DNA from: UBA1664 sp964531715
Lineage (GTDB): Bacteria; Pseudomonadota; Alphaproteobacteria; Micavibrionales; UBA1664
NCBI GenBank assembly: GCA_964531715.1
Contig: CAZHEE010000004.1
Coordinates: 105,121 to 169,120 of the forward strand
Length of the DNA stretch: 64,000 bases
Reading direction: 5' to 3'
This document shows positions 7,097-15,732 of this stretch, piece by piece. Both the position numbers and the translations under genes were made by a program. A model generated the notes under the pieces. That model was not told where the DNA came from and searched no databases. It was given only the letters and a program-made list of their open reading frames with translations. How positions within the stretch are numbered: position 1 is the stretch's first letter; each line of letters starts with the position of its first letter.

Positions 7097-9172
7097 TTAA
7101 CGCCCCAAACCCAAATCCTGAGCCTCAAGCTTTTTAATCTGGTCGCGGATGCGGGCTGCGTCCTCAAATTCAAGGTTGCCTGCGGCCTCGCGCATATCGC
7201 CCTGAAGCCTTTTGATTGTCTTGGCAAAATCCTCTGGCGCAATGATATCGGCCTTGCCGCCCTTGCCCTTGATTGTCACATCCTTCGGCACTTCATCCTG
7301 AACCATTTGTGCGGCAATCGCCTTTTTCACCGTGGCGGGCGTGATGCCATGTTCCGCGTTATAGGTCATTTGGCGTTCACGGCGGCGCGCTGTTTCATCC
7401 ATCGCATGTTGCATGGAATCCGTAATCTTATCGGCATAAAGAATGGCGCGTCCTTCAACATTTCGCGCGGCACGCCCTATCGTTTGAATGAGCGAACGAC
7501 GCGCTCTTAAAAAGCCTTCCTTATCCGCATCCAAAATTGCAACAAGGCCCACTTCCGGAATATCAAGACCTTCGCGTAACAAGTTGATTCCAATCAGTAT
7601 ATCATATTCGCCCAAGCGCAAATCGCGGATAATCTCAATGCGTTCAAGCGTATCAATATCGGAATGGAGGTAGCGGACTTTCATCCCTGCCTCAACCATA
7701 TATTCGGTAAGGCTTTCCGCCATTTTCTTGGTGAGGGTTGTGATGATGACACGGAAGCCTTTTTCAGTGACCTTTCGGCATTCATCCATCACATCATCCA
7801 CCTGATGCGTGGTCGGGCGAACCTCGACAGGCGGATCGATCAGCCCGGTCGGACGCACAACCTGCTCAATAAACGCACCATTAGTTTGTTCCAGTTCCCA
7901 ATCGCCTGGTGTCGCGGAGACGCAGATGGTCTGGGGCCGAAACTTGTTCCACTCCTCAAATTTAAGGGGGCGGTTGTCAACGGCGGCAGGCAAGCGAAAA
8001 CCATATTCGACAAGCGTGGTTTTCCGCGCACGGTCACCGTTAAACATGCCCCCGATTTGCGGCACCATGACATGGCTTTCATCCAGAAACATGAGCGCAT
8101 TGTCAGGCATATATTCAATAAGAGTTGGCGGCGGCATGCCCGGGGCGCGCCCTGTTAAATAGCGCGAGTAATTCTCAATCCCCTGACACATGCCCGTTGC
8201 GGCGAGCATCTCAAGGTCAAACGTTGTGCGTTGATTAATGCGTTGAGCTTCCAGTAATTTCCCTTGCGATTCAAAGAATTCAATCTGGTTTTTAAGGTCT
8301 TGCTTTATCTGACCCATTGCCTGCTGAATTGTCGGGCCTGGCGTAATATAGTGCGAGTTCGCGTAAATCCGCACGCCTTCCATTTTATCGACTTTCTCAC
8401 CCGTGAGAGGGTCGAATTCCGTAATAGACTCAAGCTCATCCCCGAAAAGGCTAAACCGCCAAGCGCGGTCTTCCATATGGGATGGGAACAGCTCAACCGT
8501 ATCGCCGCGCACGCGGAATGTTCCGCGCTCAAACGCGATATCATTGCGCTTATATTGCAAGGCGACGAGGTGCTGCAGCAAATCTTGACGGTCAATCGTC
8601 ATGCCCTCCTTAATGTCAAAGGTCATCGCGGCGTAATCTTCTTTCGAGCCAATCCCGTAAATGCAGGAAACCGAGGCAACGATGATCACATCCTTACGCT
8701 CAAACAGGGAGCGCGTGGCGGCGTGGCGCATGCGGTCAATCTGCTCGTTAATATCACTTTCTTTTTCGATAAATGTGTCGGAGCGGGGGACATAGGCCTC
8801 GGGCTGGTAGTAGTCATAATAGGATACGAAATATTCAACCGCATTGTCAGGAAAGAAGCTTTTGAATTCCTGATAGAGCTGTGCGGCGAGCGTTTTATTC
8901 GGTGCCATGATGATGGCAGGGCGTTGCGTTTCCTGTATTACATGCGCCATAGTGAAGGTCTTGCCCGAGCCGGTGACACCGAGCAAAACTTGATCTGCCT
9001 CGCCATTATTTACGCCCTCAACGAGGGATTTTATCGCCTTTGGTTGATCGCCTGCGGGAATATAATCTGTTTTCATTTTGAACGGCGGAGATTTCTCCAT
9101 CGGTTGACGCGCGGCCTGCTCCTGCTCCAACCCTACGGCATTTGCTAATGATAATTCCTGTATCGCATTCAT
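7097..9172 (-). CDS. uvrB: excinuclease ABC subunit B
   Basis: UvrB is the damage-verifying helicase-like core of nucleotide excision repair, loaded by UvrA and partnered with UvrC. Walker A GVTGSGKT lies near residue 65. The beta-hairpin region (VSYYDYYQPEAYVP) follows, then the DEAD-like box FLDESH, helicase motifs V/VI ending in QTIGRAARN, and a C-terminal UVR motif (about 650-685) for UvrC contact. The frame is open up to a TTG at 9202. I use the ATG at 9172 (another ATG is at 9175), but conservation really starts near MEKSPPF, so the true start is uncertain. The length is normal. A long open frame on the opposite strand (8264-9148) is a shadow. Confidence 0.97.
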   Translation of the reverse strand: MNAIQELSLANAVGLEQEQAARQPMEKSPPFKMKTDYIPAGDQPKAIKSLVEGVNNGEADQVLLGVTGSGKTFTMAHVIQETQRPAIIMAPNKTLAAQLYQEFKSFFPDNAVEYFVSYYDYYQPEAYVPRSDTFIEKESDINEQIDRMRHAATRSLFERKDVIIVASVSCIYGIGSKEDYAAMTFDIKEGMTIDRQDLLQHLVALQYKRNDIAFERGTFRVRGDTVELFPSHMEDRAWRFSLFGDELESITEFDPLTGEKVDKMEGVRIYANSHYITPGPTIQQAMGQIKQDLKNQIEFFESQGKLLEAQRINQRTTFDLEMLAATGMCQGIENYSRYLTGRAPGMPPPTLIEYMPDNALMFLDESHVMVPQIGGMFNGDRARKTTLVEYGFRLPAAVDNRPLKFEEWNKFRPQTICVSATPGDWELEQTNGAFIEQVVRPTGLIDPPVEVRPTTHQVDDVMDECRKVTEKGFRVIITTLTKKMAESLTEYMVEAGMKVRYLHSDIDTLERIEIIRDLRLGEYDILIGINLLREGLDIPEVGLVAILDADKEGFLRARRSLIQTIGRAARNVEGRAILYADKITDSMQHAMDETARRRERQMTYNAEHGITPATVKKAIAAQMVQDEVPKDVTIKGKGGKADIIAPEDFAKTIKRLQGDMREAAGNLEFEDAARIRDQIKKLEAQDLGLGR

Positions 9173-9319
9173 CATTATCAGATAGGGGACAGCGGCAAAC
9201 AAAGCAACTTTTTTATCTTGACTTTATTGTCATATTTATATAAAAAAGGATTAAATATTATAGTTTATGGTAATCTTTAAAAGTATACATAACGGTAATT
9301 GACGAATAGGGGGTTTTTT

Positions 9320-9412
9320 GTGATTTTAAATATTTCAAAGTTGTTCAGAATCTTGGCTCATGGTGTAAAGCAATTTGTACATGGTAAATCACCTGAACAA
9401 ACTTTATGTTGA
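9320..9412 (+). CDS. possible 30-residue leader peptide
   Basis: A GTG at 9320 follows AGGGGG by six bases and opens a 30-codon frame ending in TGA at 9410-9412. It overlaps the start of the next hypothetical gene in another frame. The peptide is basic and amphipathic (ISKLFRILAHGVKQF). It could be a leader ORF coupling translation into the gene at 9381 or 9420, or an accident. Confidence 0.25.
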   Translation: MILNISKLFRILAHGVKQFVHGKSPEQTLC

Positions 9413-9827
9413 TAGTTTCATGTCTTTCTTGCAACAGAATGAAGAAGAAGTTTTTTCTATGGGTAGGAAGCAGCTTATCTCAGCATTATCTGCGGGTATT
9501 GAAGCATTAAATATTATCCCTAGGTCTCAAGATTTAGAATGGCCAGCTGCATTTCAAACGTTAGAACAAACCATACCATTGGTTGCACAGGTTATATATG
9601 AAGAAGGGTATCACGGCGACAGAGAAGCTCAACTTAGCACCTTGAGCGTTATTTTTTTCTTTCTAAACAAGGCAAAATCTGACGAAAGATGTCAAGGTTC
9701 CGACCCCGTCAAAATAGGTGAAAATTTTTACACACCTTCTGAATTTCTAACTTTCTTATCCGATCCAAGTAATATTAGCGGTTTAAAACCCAAAGAACTG
9801 AAACCTGAAGCTCTTATGCATGGCTAA
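9381..9827 (+). CDS. hypothetical protein
   Basis: A soluble, mostly helical protein of about 148 residues without signal peptide or membrane segment. It is AT-rich compared with uvrB and radC on either side. The start is uncertain: ATG at 9381, or ATG at 9420 (MSFLQQNEEE), just after the stop of a possible leader peptide. It stands alone, being divergent from uvrB on the left and convergent with radC on the right (12 bases between stops). No motif or family is recognised. Confidence 0.6.
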   Translation: MVNHLNKLYVDSFMSFLQQNEEEVFSMGRKQLISALSAGIEALNIIPRSQDLEWPAAFQTLEQTIPLVAQVIYEEGYHGDREAQLSTLSVIFFFLNKAKSDERCQGSDPVKIGENFYTPSEFLTFLSDPSNISGLKPKELKPEALMHG

Positions 9828-9838
9828 AATCTGTTCTT

Positions 9839-10522
9839 TCAAACAATCATACCCATGGTTTTCATGCTTAAGTGCCCTGTACGGCTAATGATAATATGGT
9901 CGTGGAGTTCTATATTCAGTGGCTCTGCCGCCTTCACAATATAATTTGTGATATCGATATCCGCCCTTGACGGGGCCGGGTCGCCACTTGGATGATTATG
10001 CACTAAAACCATTCCGGTCGCGCCGATATTCATCGCCTTTTTTAAAATCTCGCGTGTATAGACATTCGCGCTGTCAATCGTACCGCTGGCATGGATTTCA
10101 TCCTCAATCAAATGGTTTTTACGATTGAGATAGAGCACACGAAACCGCTCAATGTCATCCTCTGCCATGGCCGCGTGGCAATAGGCGATGAGGCGATCCC
10201 AATTTGTAAGTGCAGGCTTATTCATCAGCTCTTTTTGCATGGCACGGACATGAAGCGCATGGATTGCTTTTAAGAAAATTGCGGTATTCTCGGACACGCC
10301 TTTGACGGCGGTGATATCATCAACGCTTGCCACAAATAATTTGTGAAGTGAGCCGAAACCGGCGATGAGATCCTTTGCAATCGGCTTAACATCTTTTCGC
10401 GGGATGGCGGTAAAAAGGAGGAGTTCGAGCAACTCATAATCGGCTAAGGCTGTCTCTCCGCCATTGATAAACCGCTCGCGTAGGCGGTCGCGATGCCCTT
10501 GTTTATGGTTGTCTATTGTCAT
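9839..10522 (-). CDS. radC: RadC family protein (JAB/MPN-type putative metalloprotein)
   Basis: The 227-residue protein has an N-terminal helix-hairpin-helix-like region (about 25-90) and a C-terminal JAB1/MPN-like domain. The zinc site is intact: HNHPSGDPAPSRADID gives His175, His177 and Asp188, with an upstream Glu in the FRVLYLNRKN block region. The family is historically named for DNA repair, but its biochemical role is not established. The start ATG at 10522 opens with MTIDNHKQGHRDRLRERF, the family's usual N-terminus. The genes radC and map are separated by a 294-base repeat cluster, so they are probably not one operon. Confidence 0.94.
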   Translation of the reverse strand: MTIDNHKQGHRDRLRERFINGGETALADYELLELLLFTAIPRKDVKPIAKDLIAGFGSLHKLFVASVDDITAVKGVSENTAIFLKAIHALHVRAMQKELMNKPALTNWDRLIAYCHAAMAEDDIERFRVLYLNRKNHLIEDEIHASGTIDSANVYTREILKKAMNIGATGMVLVHNHPSGDPAPSRADIDITNYIVKAAEPLNIELHDHIIISRTGHLSMKTMGMIV

Positions 10523-10581
10523 TAGTGGTGAGTGTAGAGGCGAAGTAATTTATTGGCAATAAAATATAAATTATATAAAAT

Positions 10582-10657
10582 TTGTCATCTCGACCGAATG
10601 CAATGAGCGGAGAGATCTACTAAGTAATTAGAACCCTCGGCTACGCTCGAGATGACA
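10582..10657. repeat. complete palindromic repeat (family A)
   Basis: TTGTCATCTCGACCG...GGAGAGATCT and CCCTCGGCTACGCTCGAGATGACAA face each other with about 20 bases between. This is a full-length copy of the element whose halves flank the GIY-YIG gene at 2806-3171. Confidence 0.85.
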
Positions 10658-10691
10658 ATAATTGACTTATATATGTAACAAAGTTAATTTT

Positions 10692-10812
10692 GTGGATTGC
10701 ATGGTCAAGCCATGCAATGAGGATGCCAGAAAATGAGAAATCTCTGTGATCTCAGTGCTCTCCGTGGTGAATCTATGGATTGCCTCGGTCGCGTCGCTCC
10801 CTCGCAATGACA
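10692..10812. repeat. cluster of repeat families B and C
   Basis: A GGATTGCATGG...CCATGCAATGA hairpin (10692-10722) is followed by CTCTGTGATCTCAGTGCTCTCCGTGGTGA (about 10740-10770). A second GGATTGC...TCGCAATGACA hairpin follows (about 10775-10812). Similar arrays occur at 28230-28343 and 35175-35556. Together with the family A copy this fills the gap between map and radC. Confidence 0.75.
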
Positions 10813-10816
10813 ATGC

Positions 10817-11620
10817 TTAATAAGGTGGTTTTGTGTGACCTTCGGGTGAGAGAGTAAAAATCTCGACACCATCCTCCGTGACCCCGATCGTATGCTCGAA
10901 CTGCGCGGAAAGTTTGCGGTCGCGTGTGACGGCCGTCCAGCCATCGGCCAGGACTTTACTGTCATATTTGCCTTCATTAATCATCGGCTCGATTGTGAAA
11001 ATCATGCCTTCCTCAAGTATTATTCCAGTGCCCGCCCGACCATAATGCAGCACGCTGGGTGGTTCATGGAATTGCGTGCCTATCCCGTGACCGCAGAAAT
11101 CGCGCACAACCGAAAAGCGTTCTGCCTCTGCAATTTTTTGAATAACCGCGCCGATATCGCCAAGCCTCGCGCCTGGGCTCACAACATCAATCGCCGCCAT
11201 CAGACAGTCATAAGTCACATCCATCAGGCGTTGCGCCTTGATTGAGGGTTGCCCGACCGCATACATGCGCGACGTATCCCCGAACCAGCCATTCAGAATG
11301 ACAGTCACATCTATGTTCGCAATATCGCCATTTCTTAAAATTTTATCAGGGGCGGGGATTCCGTGGCAAATCACATTATTGACCGAGATACACGTCGCCT
11401 TGGGATAGCCCTTGTAATTGAGCGGTGCAGGCACGGCATCATGTTTCAAAATATAAGAATGCATCAGGTCGTCGAGGCTCTCGGTGCTGACCCCCTCAAC
11501 CACATGCGGCGTGATAAAGTCGAGCACTTGTGCGGCAAGTTGCCCTGCTTTACGCATCATGGCAAAGCCTTCCGCGCTATGAATCGGTATGCCTTCGGCT
11601 GTTTTTTCCGCACTATACAT
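10817..11620 (-). CDS. map: methionine aminopeptidase, type I
   Basis: The enzyme removes the initiator methionine from new proteins in the cytoplasm. All five metal ligands of the pita-bread fold are present: Asp104, Asp115, His178 (GHGIG), Glu211 (TIEPM) and Glu242 (FEHT). The substrate-pocket histidine lies in NNVICHG. The length of 267 residues is typical of type I enzymes without an N-terminal extension. It is followed at once by the repeat cluster towards radC. The adenosine-deaminase-like gene ends 40 bases upstream on the same strand and may be co-transcribed. Confidence 0.97.
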   Translation of the reverse strand: MYSAEKTAEGIPIHSAEGFAMMRKAGQLAAQVLDFITPHVVEGVSTESLDDLMHSYILKHDAVPAPLNYKGYPKATCISVNNVICHGIPAPDKILRNGDIANIDVTVILNGWFGDTSRMYAVGQPSIKAQRLMDVTYDCLMAAIDVVSPGARLGDIGAVIQKIAEAERFSVVRDFCGHGIGTQFHEPPSVLHYGRAGTGIILEEGMIFTIEPMINEGKYDSKVLADGWTAVTRDRKLSAQFEHTIGVTEDGVEIFTLSPEGHTKPPY

Positions 11621-11660
11621 GGTTTATTTTGTATGGCGAAAAGCGATTAAAGTCAAAAGC

Positions 11661-12854
11661 TTATTCTGCTAATGCCGCGCGGGAATAGCCGAGCGCGGTA
11701 GCTTCGGGCTGAACGCCTTTATCAAGTGCCTGGGCATAATCATTAACATGCTTCATCAGGCGGTTGCGGGTAATCGGGTCGATATTGGCATAGGCAATGG
11801 CATTACGCGTGAGGGTGAGACTGTCTTTCGGCTCAGTAATTCCCGCCTTCCACGCCATCGAATATTCCTTCCCGATATTAGTATTCATGAGCAGCGGATT
11901 GTCAGAGCCTAAGCATATCGGAATGCCCGCCCCCATAAAATCGGCAATCGGGTGCGCCTCTGTTGTTTCATAATACAGGCGAAGAGGGCGGTCAATCACA
12001 ATTGAATAACTGCCATCACTTGAAGTGATTTTGTCATTATTTTTTAGATGTTTAGTCTCGTCTGGTAAACCGATACGTTTATTGGCGGAGATACACATTT
12101 CCATACAGATTTTCTTTTCTGCGAACTCTGTAATCAGGTCGGAAGAGGTGTGGATGAGAACACCATGCCCGACACGCAAGCGACGCGAATCCTGAGGTGA
12201 AATATCGAACGCGGCCTTGGGGACGGCTTGTAAAAAATTCACGGCATTATCCAGATGCTGCTCCGCCACGTGAGGGGCAAGACCAAGCCCACCATCCCAA
12301 GCCTCATGAAACACATCGCGATAGGTGGACAGGCAATTCGCGCTCTCATCCCCGACCAGCCCGAATGCGGTGACATACGGATTATCAAGCTTTTGAAGGT
12401 CTTTGACCGCCTTCATGGCGAAATCCGCCCCGTGGTCACGCAGGCAGGTGACAACGATACGGGCCTCGATGCCCGTATTGGCGCGCGCAGCCTCAATCCC
12501 TGCCTGAATCGCTTGAAGTTGCGCCTTGAATGTGTCGCCGGCACGGTAAGAATTTGAAATCTCGGCATAAATCGCACCCTCGCGGGCAATCCGCTCAAGA
12601 TAGCCTTGAACGGTGCTTGCCAATTCAGCCACTGAATCCGTCATGTCGCGGCATTGTTCATAGGTATGGTGAAAGTCGATAAGGGTGTTGTAATAACGTT
12701 TCTCGCGCTCAACCAGAAATTCCAGCTCAAGCGGTGTCCGCCGTTTCTTGACACGTCGTACAAACATGTCATTGGACAGCGCGAGCGAGATATGGACATG
12801 CATCTCAGCCTTCGGCAGGAAATAATGGATTTTGCGGGATTTTTTGTTATCCAT
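11661..12854 (-). CDS. adenosine deaminase-like amidohydrolase, divergent
   Basis: The 397-residue protein has the zinc-site order of the adenosine deaminase family. HVH (His19, His21) comes first, HVAE (His196 and catalytic Glu199) replaces the usual HAGE, and RVGHGV carries His231. SDNP (Asp319, Asn320) replaces the usual DDP. In known adenosine deaminases the second Asp of DDP contacts the purine ring, so Asn320 and the altered HISLAL segment after the first histidines suggest another substrate. Catalytic residues appear complete, so it is probably active. It lies upstream of map on the same strand. I would not call it add. Confidence 0.82.
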   Translation of the reverse strand: MDNKKSRKIHYFLPKAEMHVHISLALSNDMFVRRVKKRRTPLELEFLVEREKRYYNTLIDFHHTYEQCRDMTDSVAELASTVQGYLERIAREGAIYAEISNSYRAGDTFKAQLQAIQAGIEAARANTGIEARIVVTCLRDHGADFAMKAVKDLQKLDNPYVTAFGLVGDESANCLSTYRDVFHEAWDGGLGLAPHVAEQHLDNAVNFLQAVPKAAFDISPQDSRRLRVGHGVLIHTSSDLITEFAEKKICMEMCISANKRIGLPDETKHLKNNDKITSSDGSYSIVIDRPLRLYYETTEAHPIADFMGAGIPICLGSDNPLLMNTNIGKEYSMAWKAGITEPKDSLTLTRNAIAYANIDPITRNRLMKHVNDYAQALDKGVQPEATALGYSRAALAE

Positions 12855-12883
12855 TCAAATTTTAGAATTTTTTGTTATGCGCA

Positions 12884-13450
12884 TTATTTTTTATTTATTT
12901 TATTTTCATACATCTTTAAATCATCAAAAAATCTGTCTCTTTTATTATAATTGATATTATTATTATTGAAATAATAATCCTTTGCTTTAGCACGCATTGT
13001 TTTAAGTATCGCGTCTAGTTCTTCAGCTGTCATATGTCTTGGTGATTGTTCTTGACGAGGTCTATGGAAATGTCCTTTTTCTTCGGGTTGAGGAGATTGT
13101 GCTCTATACCCGCCTGAAAAAGGACGTGCTTGTTCTGCAAACGATGAACGGCTTGTTTCTTTTTTTCTTAAAACTTGCTTTTCTTTGCCGATTCTTTTCG
13201 CCATATCATAGGCTCTATTAACCTGGACAAGAACTGCTTCGCGAGCTTTTTTCATTTTTTCATCAGGGTTGTTCCTGTCAGGATGAATCGCTTTTACAAT
13301 AGACGCTCTAATTTGTTTTGGGGTTTTTCCATCCCAATCAATTTCAAGTTTTTCCGCAATAGTCGCAAGAATTGATGCAGGTTTATTTAACTTTCCAGTT
13401 CTTGCTGCTAATCTATTTAAATCATTCACGCTTAAATCTATATCTACCAT
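12884..13450 (-). CDS. J-domain-like protein
   Basis: The 188-residue protein has an HPD tripeptide at residues 56-58 inside IRASIVKAIHPDRN. A helix ending in NRAYDMAKRI follows, which is the layout of helices II and III of a J-domain. The first 45 residues would form helix I, though less typically. The second half is polar, rich in Gln, Arg and Asn, and low in complexity. J-domains stimulate Hsp70 ATPase, so this is probably a co-chaperone or adaptor of unknown target. It is AT-rich. It lies between guaB and the deaminase-like gene on the same strand. Confidence 0.72.
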   Translation of the reverse strand: MVDIDLSVNDLNRLAARTGKLNKPASILATIAEKLEIDWDGKTPKQIRASIVKAIHPDRNNPDEKMKKAREAVLVQVNRAYDMAKRIGKEKQVLRKKETSRSSFAEQARPFSGGYRAQSPQPEEKGHFHRPRQEQSPRHMTAEELDAILKTMRAKAKDYYFNNNNINYNKRDRFFDDLKMYENKINKK

Positions 13451-13499
13451 ATTGCACCTCTCTTAAAAATATGTATAATATATTTTTCAGGGTTGTTTG

Positions 13500-14597
13500 T
13501 CAATTATAATTCGGGGCTTTGGTGATGCTGGCGAGGTCGTGGACATGGCTTTCGGCCAGTCCGGCATTGGTCAGGCGAACAAATTCGGCCTTTGACTGCA
13601 TTTCCGCCACCTCTGCCGCGCCGATATAACCCATGCCTGATTTCAATCCGCCGATTAGTTGATAGAGGATATCCGCGACAGGACCTTTGGCTTTCACCAA
13701 GCCTTCAACACCTTCGGCAACGAGTTTTTTGTTATCGCCCGTGTTTTTTTGGAAATAGCGATCGGCAGAGCCTTCACTCATCGCGCCGATTGACCCCATA
13801 CCGCGATAGGATTTATATATATTATCTTCGTACTCAACAATATCGCCGGGGGCTTCATCAGTCCCTGCGAGGAGGGAGCCGATCATGACCGCGTCCGCCC
13901 CTGCCGCCAAGGCCTTGACGATATCACCTGAATGGCGCAAACCGCCATCGGCAATCAGTCCTATACCATGTTTTTTAGTGACTGCCGCGACATTAAGGAT
14001 GGCGGTAAGTTGCGGCACGCCGACCCCCGCAATAATGCGCGTTGTGCAAATTGAGCCGGGACCGACACCGACCTTGACAGTATCAGCGCCGGCGTTAATG
14101 AGAGCCTGCGCCGCCGCACCGCTCACGATATTACCGCCGCATAAATTAATGTCATCGGAAAGAGCGCGAACCGCCGCGACTTGCTTTAAGACATTTGCGG
14201 AATGCCCGTGTGCCGTATCAACCACGATTAAATTGACACCTAACTCTATGAACTTTTTCGCCCGCTCAAGCTGGTTTTCGCCTATTCCGATTGCAATGGC
14301 GCTTTGTAAGTTAGCATCGCTTAAGGACTTGATAATCGCGCATTGCGCCTCAAAAGACATATTACGGTGAATAACGCCGAGTCCGCCTGCCTTTGCCATT
14401 GCATGCGCCATATCTATATCCGTGACCGTATCCATGGCGGAGGAAAGGAGGGGGATATCAAGCCTTAAACGCGGTGAAAGATGTGTTGCGGTTGACACTT
14501 CTGCTGGGCTGACATTAGACGCTTGCGGGGTAAGCAAGACATCATCATAGGTCAGGGCTTCGGTAATTTGGGGAGCGGCGTAATTGATTTGTTTCAT
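13500..14597 (-). CDS. guaB: IMP dehydrogenase lacking CBS domains
   Basis: The enzyme oxidises IMP to XMP, the first committed step of GMP synthesis. The TIM-barrel core is complete: YDDVLL near 17, the active-site loop GPGSICTTR with Cys184, and the flap GSADRYFQ near residue 275. The length is 365 residues against about 490 for standard enzymes. The pair of CBS (Bateman) domains is absent: GLGVIHRNMSFEAQ runs straight on to the next barrel segment at about residues 80-100. IMPDHs without CBS domains are known in some bacteria. GMP reductase is less likely given the active-site sequence. Loss of the Bateman module suggests loss of allosteric control by purine nucleotides. Confidence 0.92.
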   Translation of the reverse strand: MKQINYAAPQITEALTYDDVLLTPQASNVSPAEVSTATHLSPRLRLDIPLLSSAMDTVTDIDMAHAMAKAGGLGVIHRNMSFEAQCAIIKSLSDANLQSAIAIGIGENQLERAKKFIELGVNLIVVDTAHGHSANVLKQVAAVRALSDDINLCGGNIVSGAAAQALINAGADTVKVGVGPGSICTTRIIAGVGVPQLTAILNVAAVTKKHGIGLIADGGLRHSGDIVKALAAGADAVMIGSLLAGTDEAPGDIVEYEDNIYKSYRGMGSIGAMSEGSADRYFQKNTGDNKKLVAEGVEGLVKAKGPVADILYQLIGGLKSGMGYIGAAEVAEMQSKAEFVRLTNAGLAESHVHDLASITKAPNYN

Positions 14598-14641
14598 GAG
14601 GAAAAATATGCGATTACGCCTTAAAATGCAAATAAGTTTTT

Positions 14642-14758
14642 AATTCCCTCTCCCTTGAGAGAGAGGGTTAGGGTGAGGGTTTACGAACATTCTTATTGAG
14701 AGCCCTCATCCGCCTTCGTTTCCTCAGGCACCTTCTCCCTAAAGGGAGAAGGAAAGGT
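14642..14758. repeat. CCCTCTCCC.../GGGAGAAGG intergenic repeat
   Basis: CCCTCTCCCTTGAGAGAGAGGG with GGGTGAGGG forms one unit. CCCTCATCCGCC...CCTTCTCCCTAAAGGGAGAAGG forms an inverted partner about 60 bases on. A shorter relative lies at 15678-15714, so the cinA-like gene is bracketed by this family. Confidence 0.7.
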
Positions 14759-14813
14759 TGGCTGCTCATTTTTTAATATTGATTTGTGTTCATTCGTGGT
14801 TAATCTCATAGGC

Positions 14814-15554
14814 ATGACACAAAACACAAAAACCGCTGGGCTAATAATTATCGGCAATGAAATCTTAAGCGGACGGACTCAGGATAAAAACACGGCCTAT
14901 ATCGCTCAAAAGCTGGAGATGATCGGCGTGCGTTTAACAGAGGTGCGCGTCATCCCCGATGTGATTGATACAATCATCGGGACGGTTCGGCATTTTAGTG
15001 AGGCTTTTGATTACGTTTTTACAACCGGCGGTATTGGCCCGACCCATGATGATAAAACCGCCGAAGCCGTCGCAAAGGCTTTCGATGTTAAGCTGCTCAA
15101 AAATGCAGAGGCTTATCAAATTTTGCTCAACCATTATGGTGATGAGGCAGAGATGAATGATGGGCGGGTAAAAATGGCCTATACTCCTGAAGGCGCAAGC
15201 CTTATTCCAAATCCTGTATCCTCCGCGCCTGGTTTTCAAATTAATAATGTGCATGTTATGGCTGGCGTGCCGAAAATCATGCAATCCATGTTGGATTATA
15301 TCCTGCCGAGCCTTGAAGGCGGTGATGTGATTAAATCGCGACAGATGGTTATTAATCAGGCCGAAAGCACGATTGCGCCCTTGATTGAAACGCTTGAGAG
15401 TGATTTTAAAGGCATCGAGGTCGGCAGCTATCCGCGCTATAAAAATGGCGAGCCAGAGGTAACAATTATCATTCGCGGTACTGATGAAACGCAAGTTGAG
15501 CAAGCTTTTGAGATGCTGGAAGAAAAAATTAATAAAATGTCATCCCGAATGTAG
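14814..15554 (+). CDS. CinA N-terminal/MoaB-MogA-like protein
   Basis: The 246-residue protein is the COG1058-type domain also found at the N-terminus of CinA. IIGNEILSGRTQDKN at about 11-25 and TTGGIGPTHDD near 75 are the molybdopterin-binding-like motifs. The C-terminal deamidase domain of full CinA is missing. Related stand-alone proteins have been linked to nucleotide pyrophosphatase activity; the role here is not known. The ATG at 14814 is chosen because conservation begins there; an upstream TTG at 14784 is in frame. The last five codons and the TAG lie inside a family A palindromic repeat, so the C-terminus is repeat-derived. Confidence 0.88.
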   Translation: MTQNTKTAGLIIIGNEILSGRTQDKNTAYIAQKLEMIGVRLTEVRVIPDVIDTIIGTVRHFSEAFDYVFTTGGIGPTHDDKTAEAVAKAFDVKLLKNAEAYQILLNHYGDEAEMNDGRVKMAYTPEGASLIPNPVSSAPGFQINNVHVMAGVPKIMQSMLDYILPSLEGGDVIKSRQMVINQAESTIAPLIETLESDFKGIEVGSYPRYKNGEPEVTIIIRGTDETQVEQAFEMLEEKINKMSSRM

Positions 15555-15610
15555 TCGAGAGATCTTGTCTCTACAGATCTCTCCGCTCTTTTCGCTCGGT
15601 CGAGATGACA
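15539..15610. repeat. palindromic repeat (family A) providing a stop codon
   Basis: TGTCATCCCGAATGTAGTCGAGAGATCT and AGATCTCTCCGC...GGTCGAGATGACA form a long imperfect hairpin. The stop codon of the preceding CinA-like gene (15552-15554) is inside its left arm. Confidence 0.85.
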
Positions 15611-15677
15611 AAATATATTTAACGCGAAGAATGTGAGAAAAGGAAGCGGATGAGGGGTTCTTTACAACAAATTTTTT

Positions 15678-15714
15678 GCCCCTCACCCTAGCCCTCTCCC
15701 CAGGGAGAGGGGAT
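15678..15714. repeat. CCCTCACCCTAGCCCTCTCCCC repeat
   Basis: The sequence CCCCTCACCCTAGCCCTCTCCCCAGGGAGAGGGG ends in a hairpin (CCCTCTCCCCAGGGAGAGGG) and belongs with the repeat at 14642-14758. It lies just before the alkyltransferase gene. Confidence 0.65.
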
Positions 15715-15732
15715 ATAAAAAACAGAAAAAAA

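Noticed and set aside
8264..9148. 294-codon open frame on the plus strand opposite uvrB
   Set aside because: It lies wholly antisense to a conserved gene with intact motifs, and its residues have no family pattern.
10582..10812. Possible CRISPR array because of repeats close together
   Set aside because: The repeats are inverted, unequal in spacing and differ in sequence; no cas gene is near.
14934..15503. 189-codon open frame antisense to the CinA-like gene
   Set aside because: It overlaps a gene with clear motifs and has none of its own.
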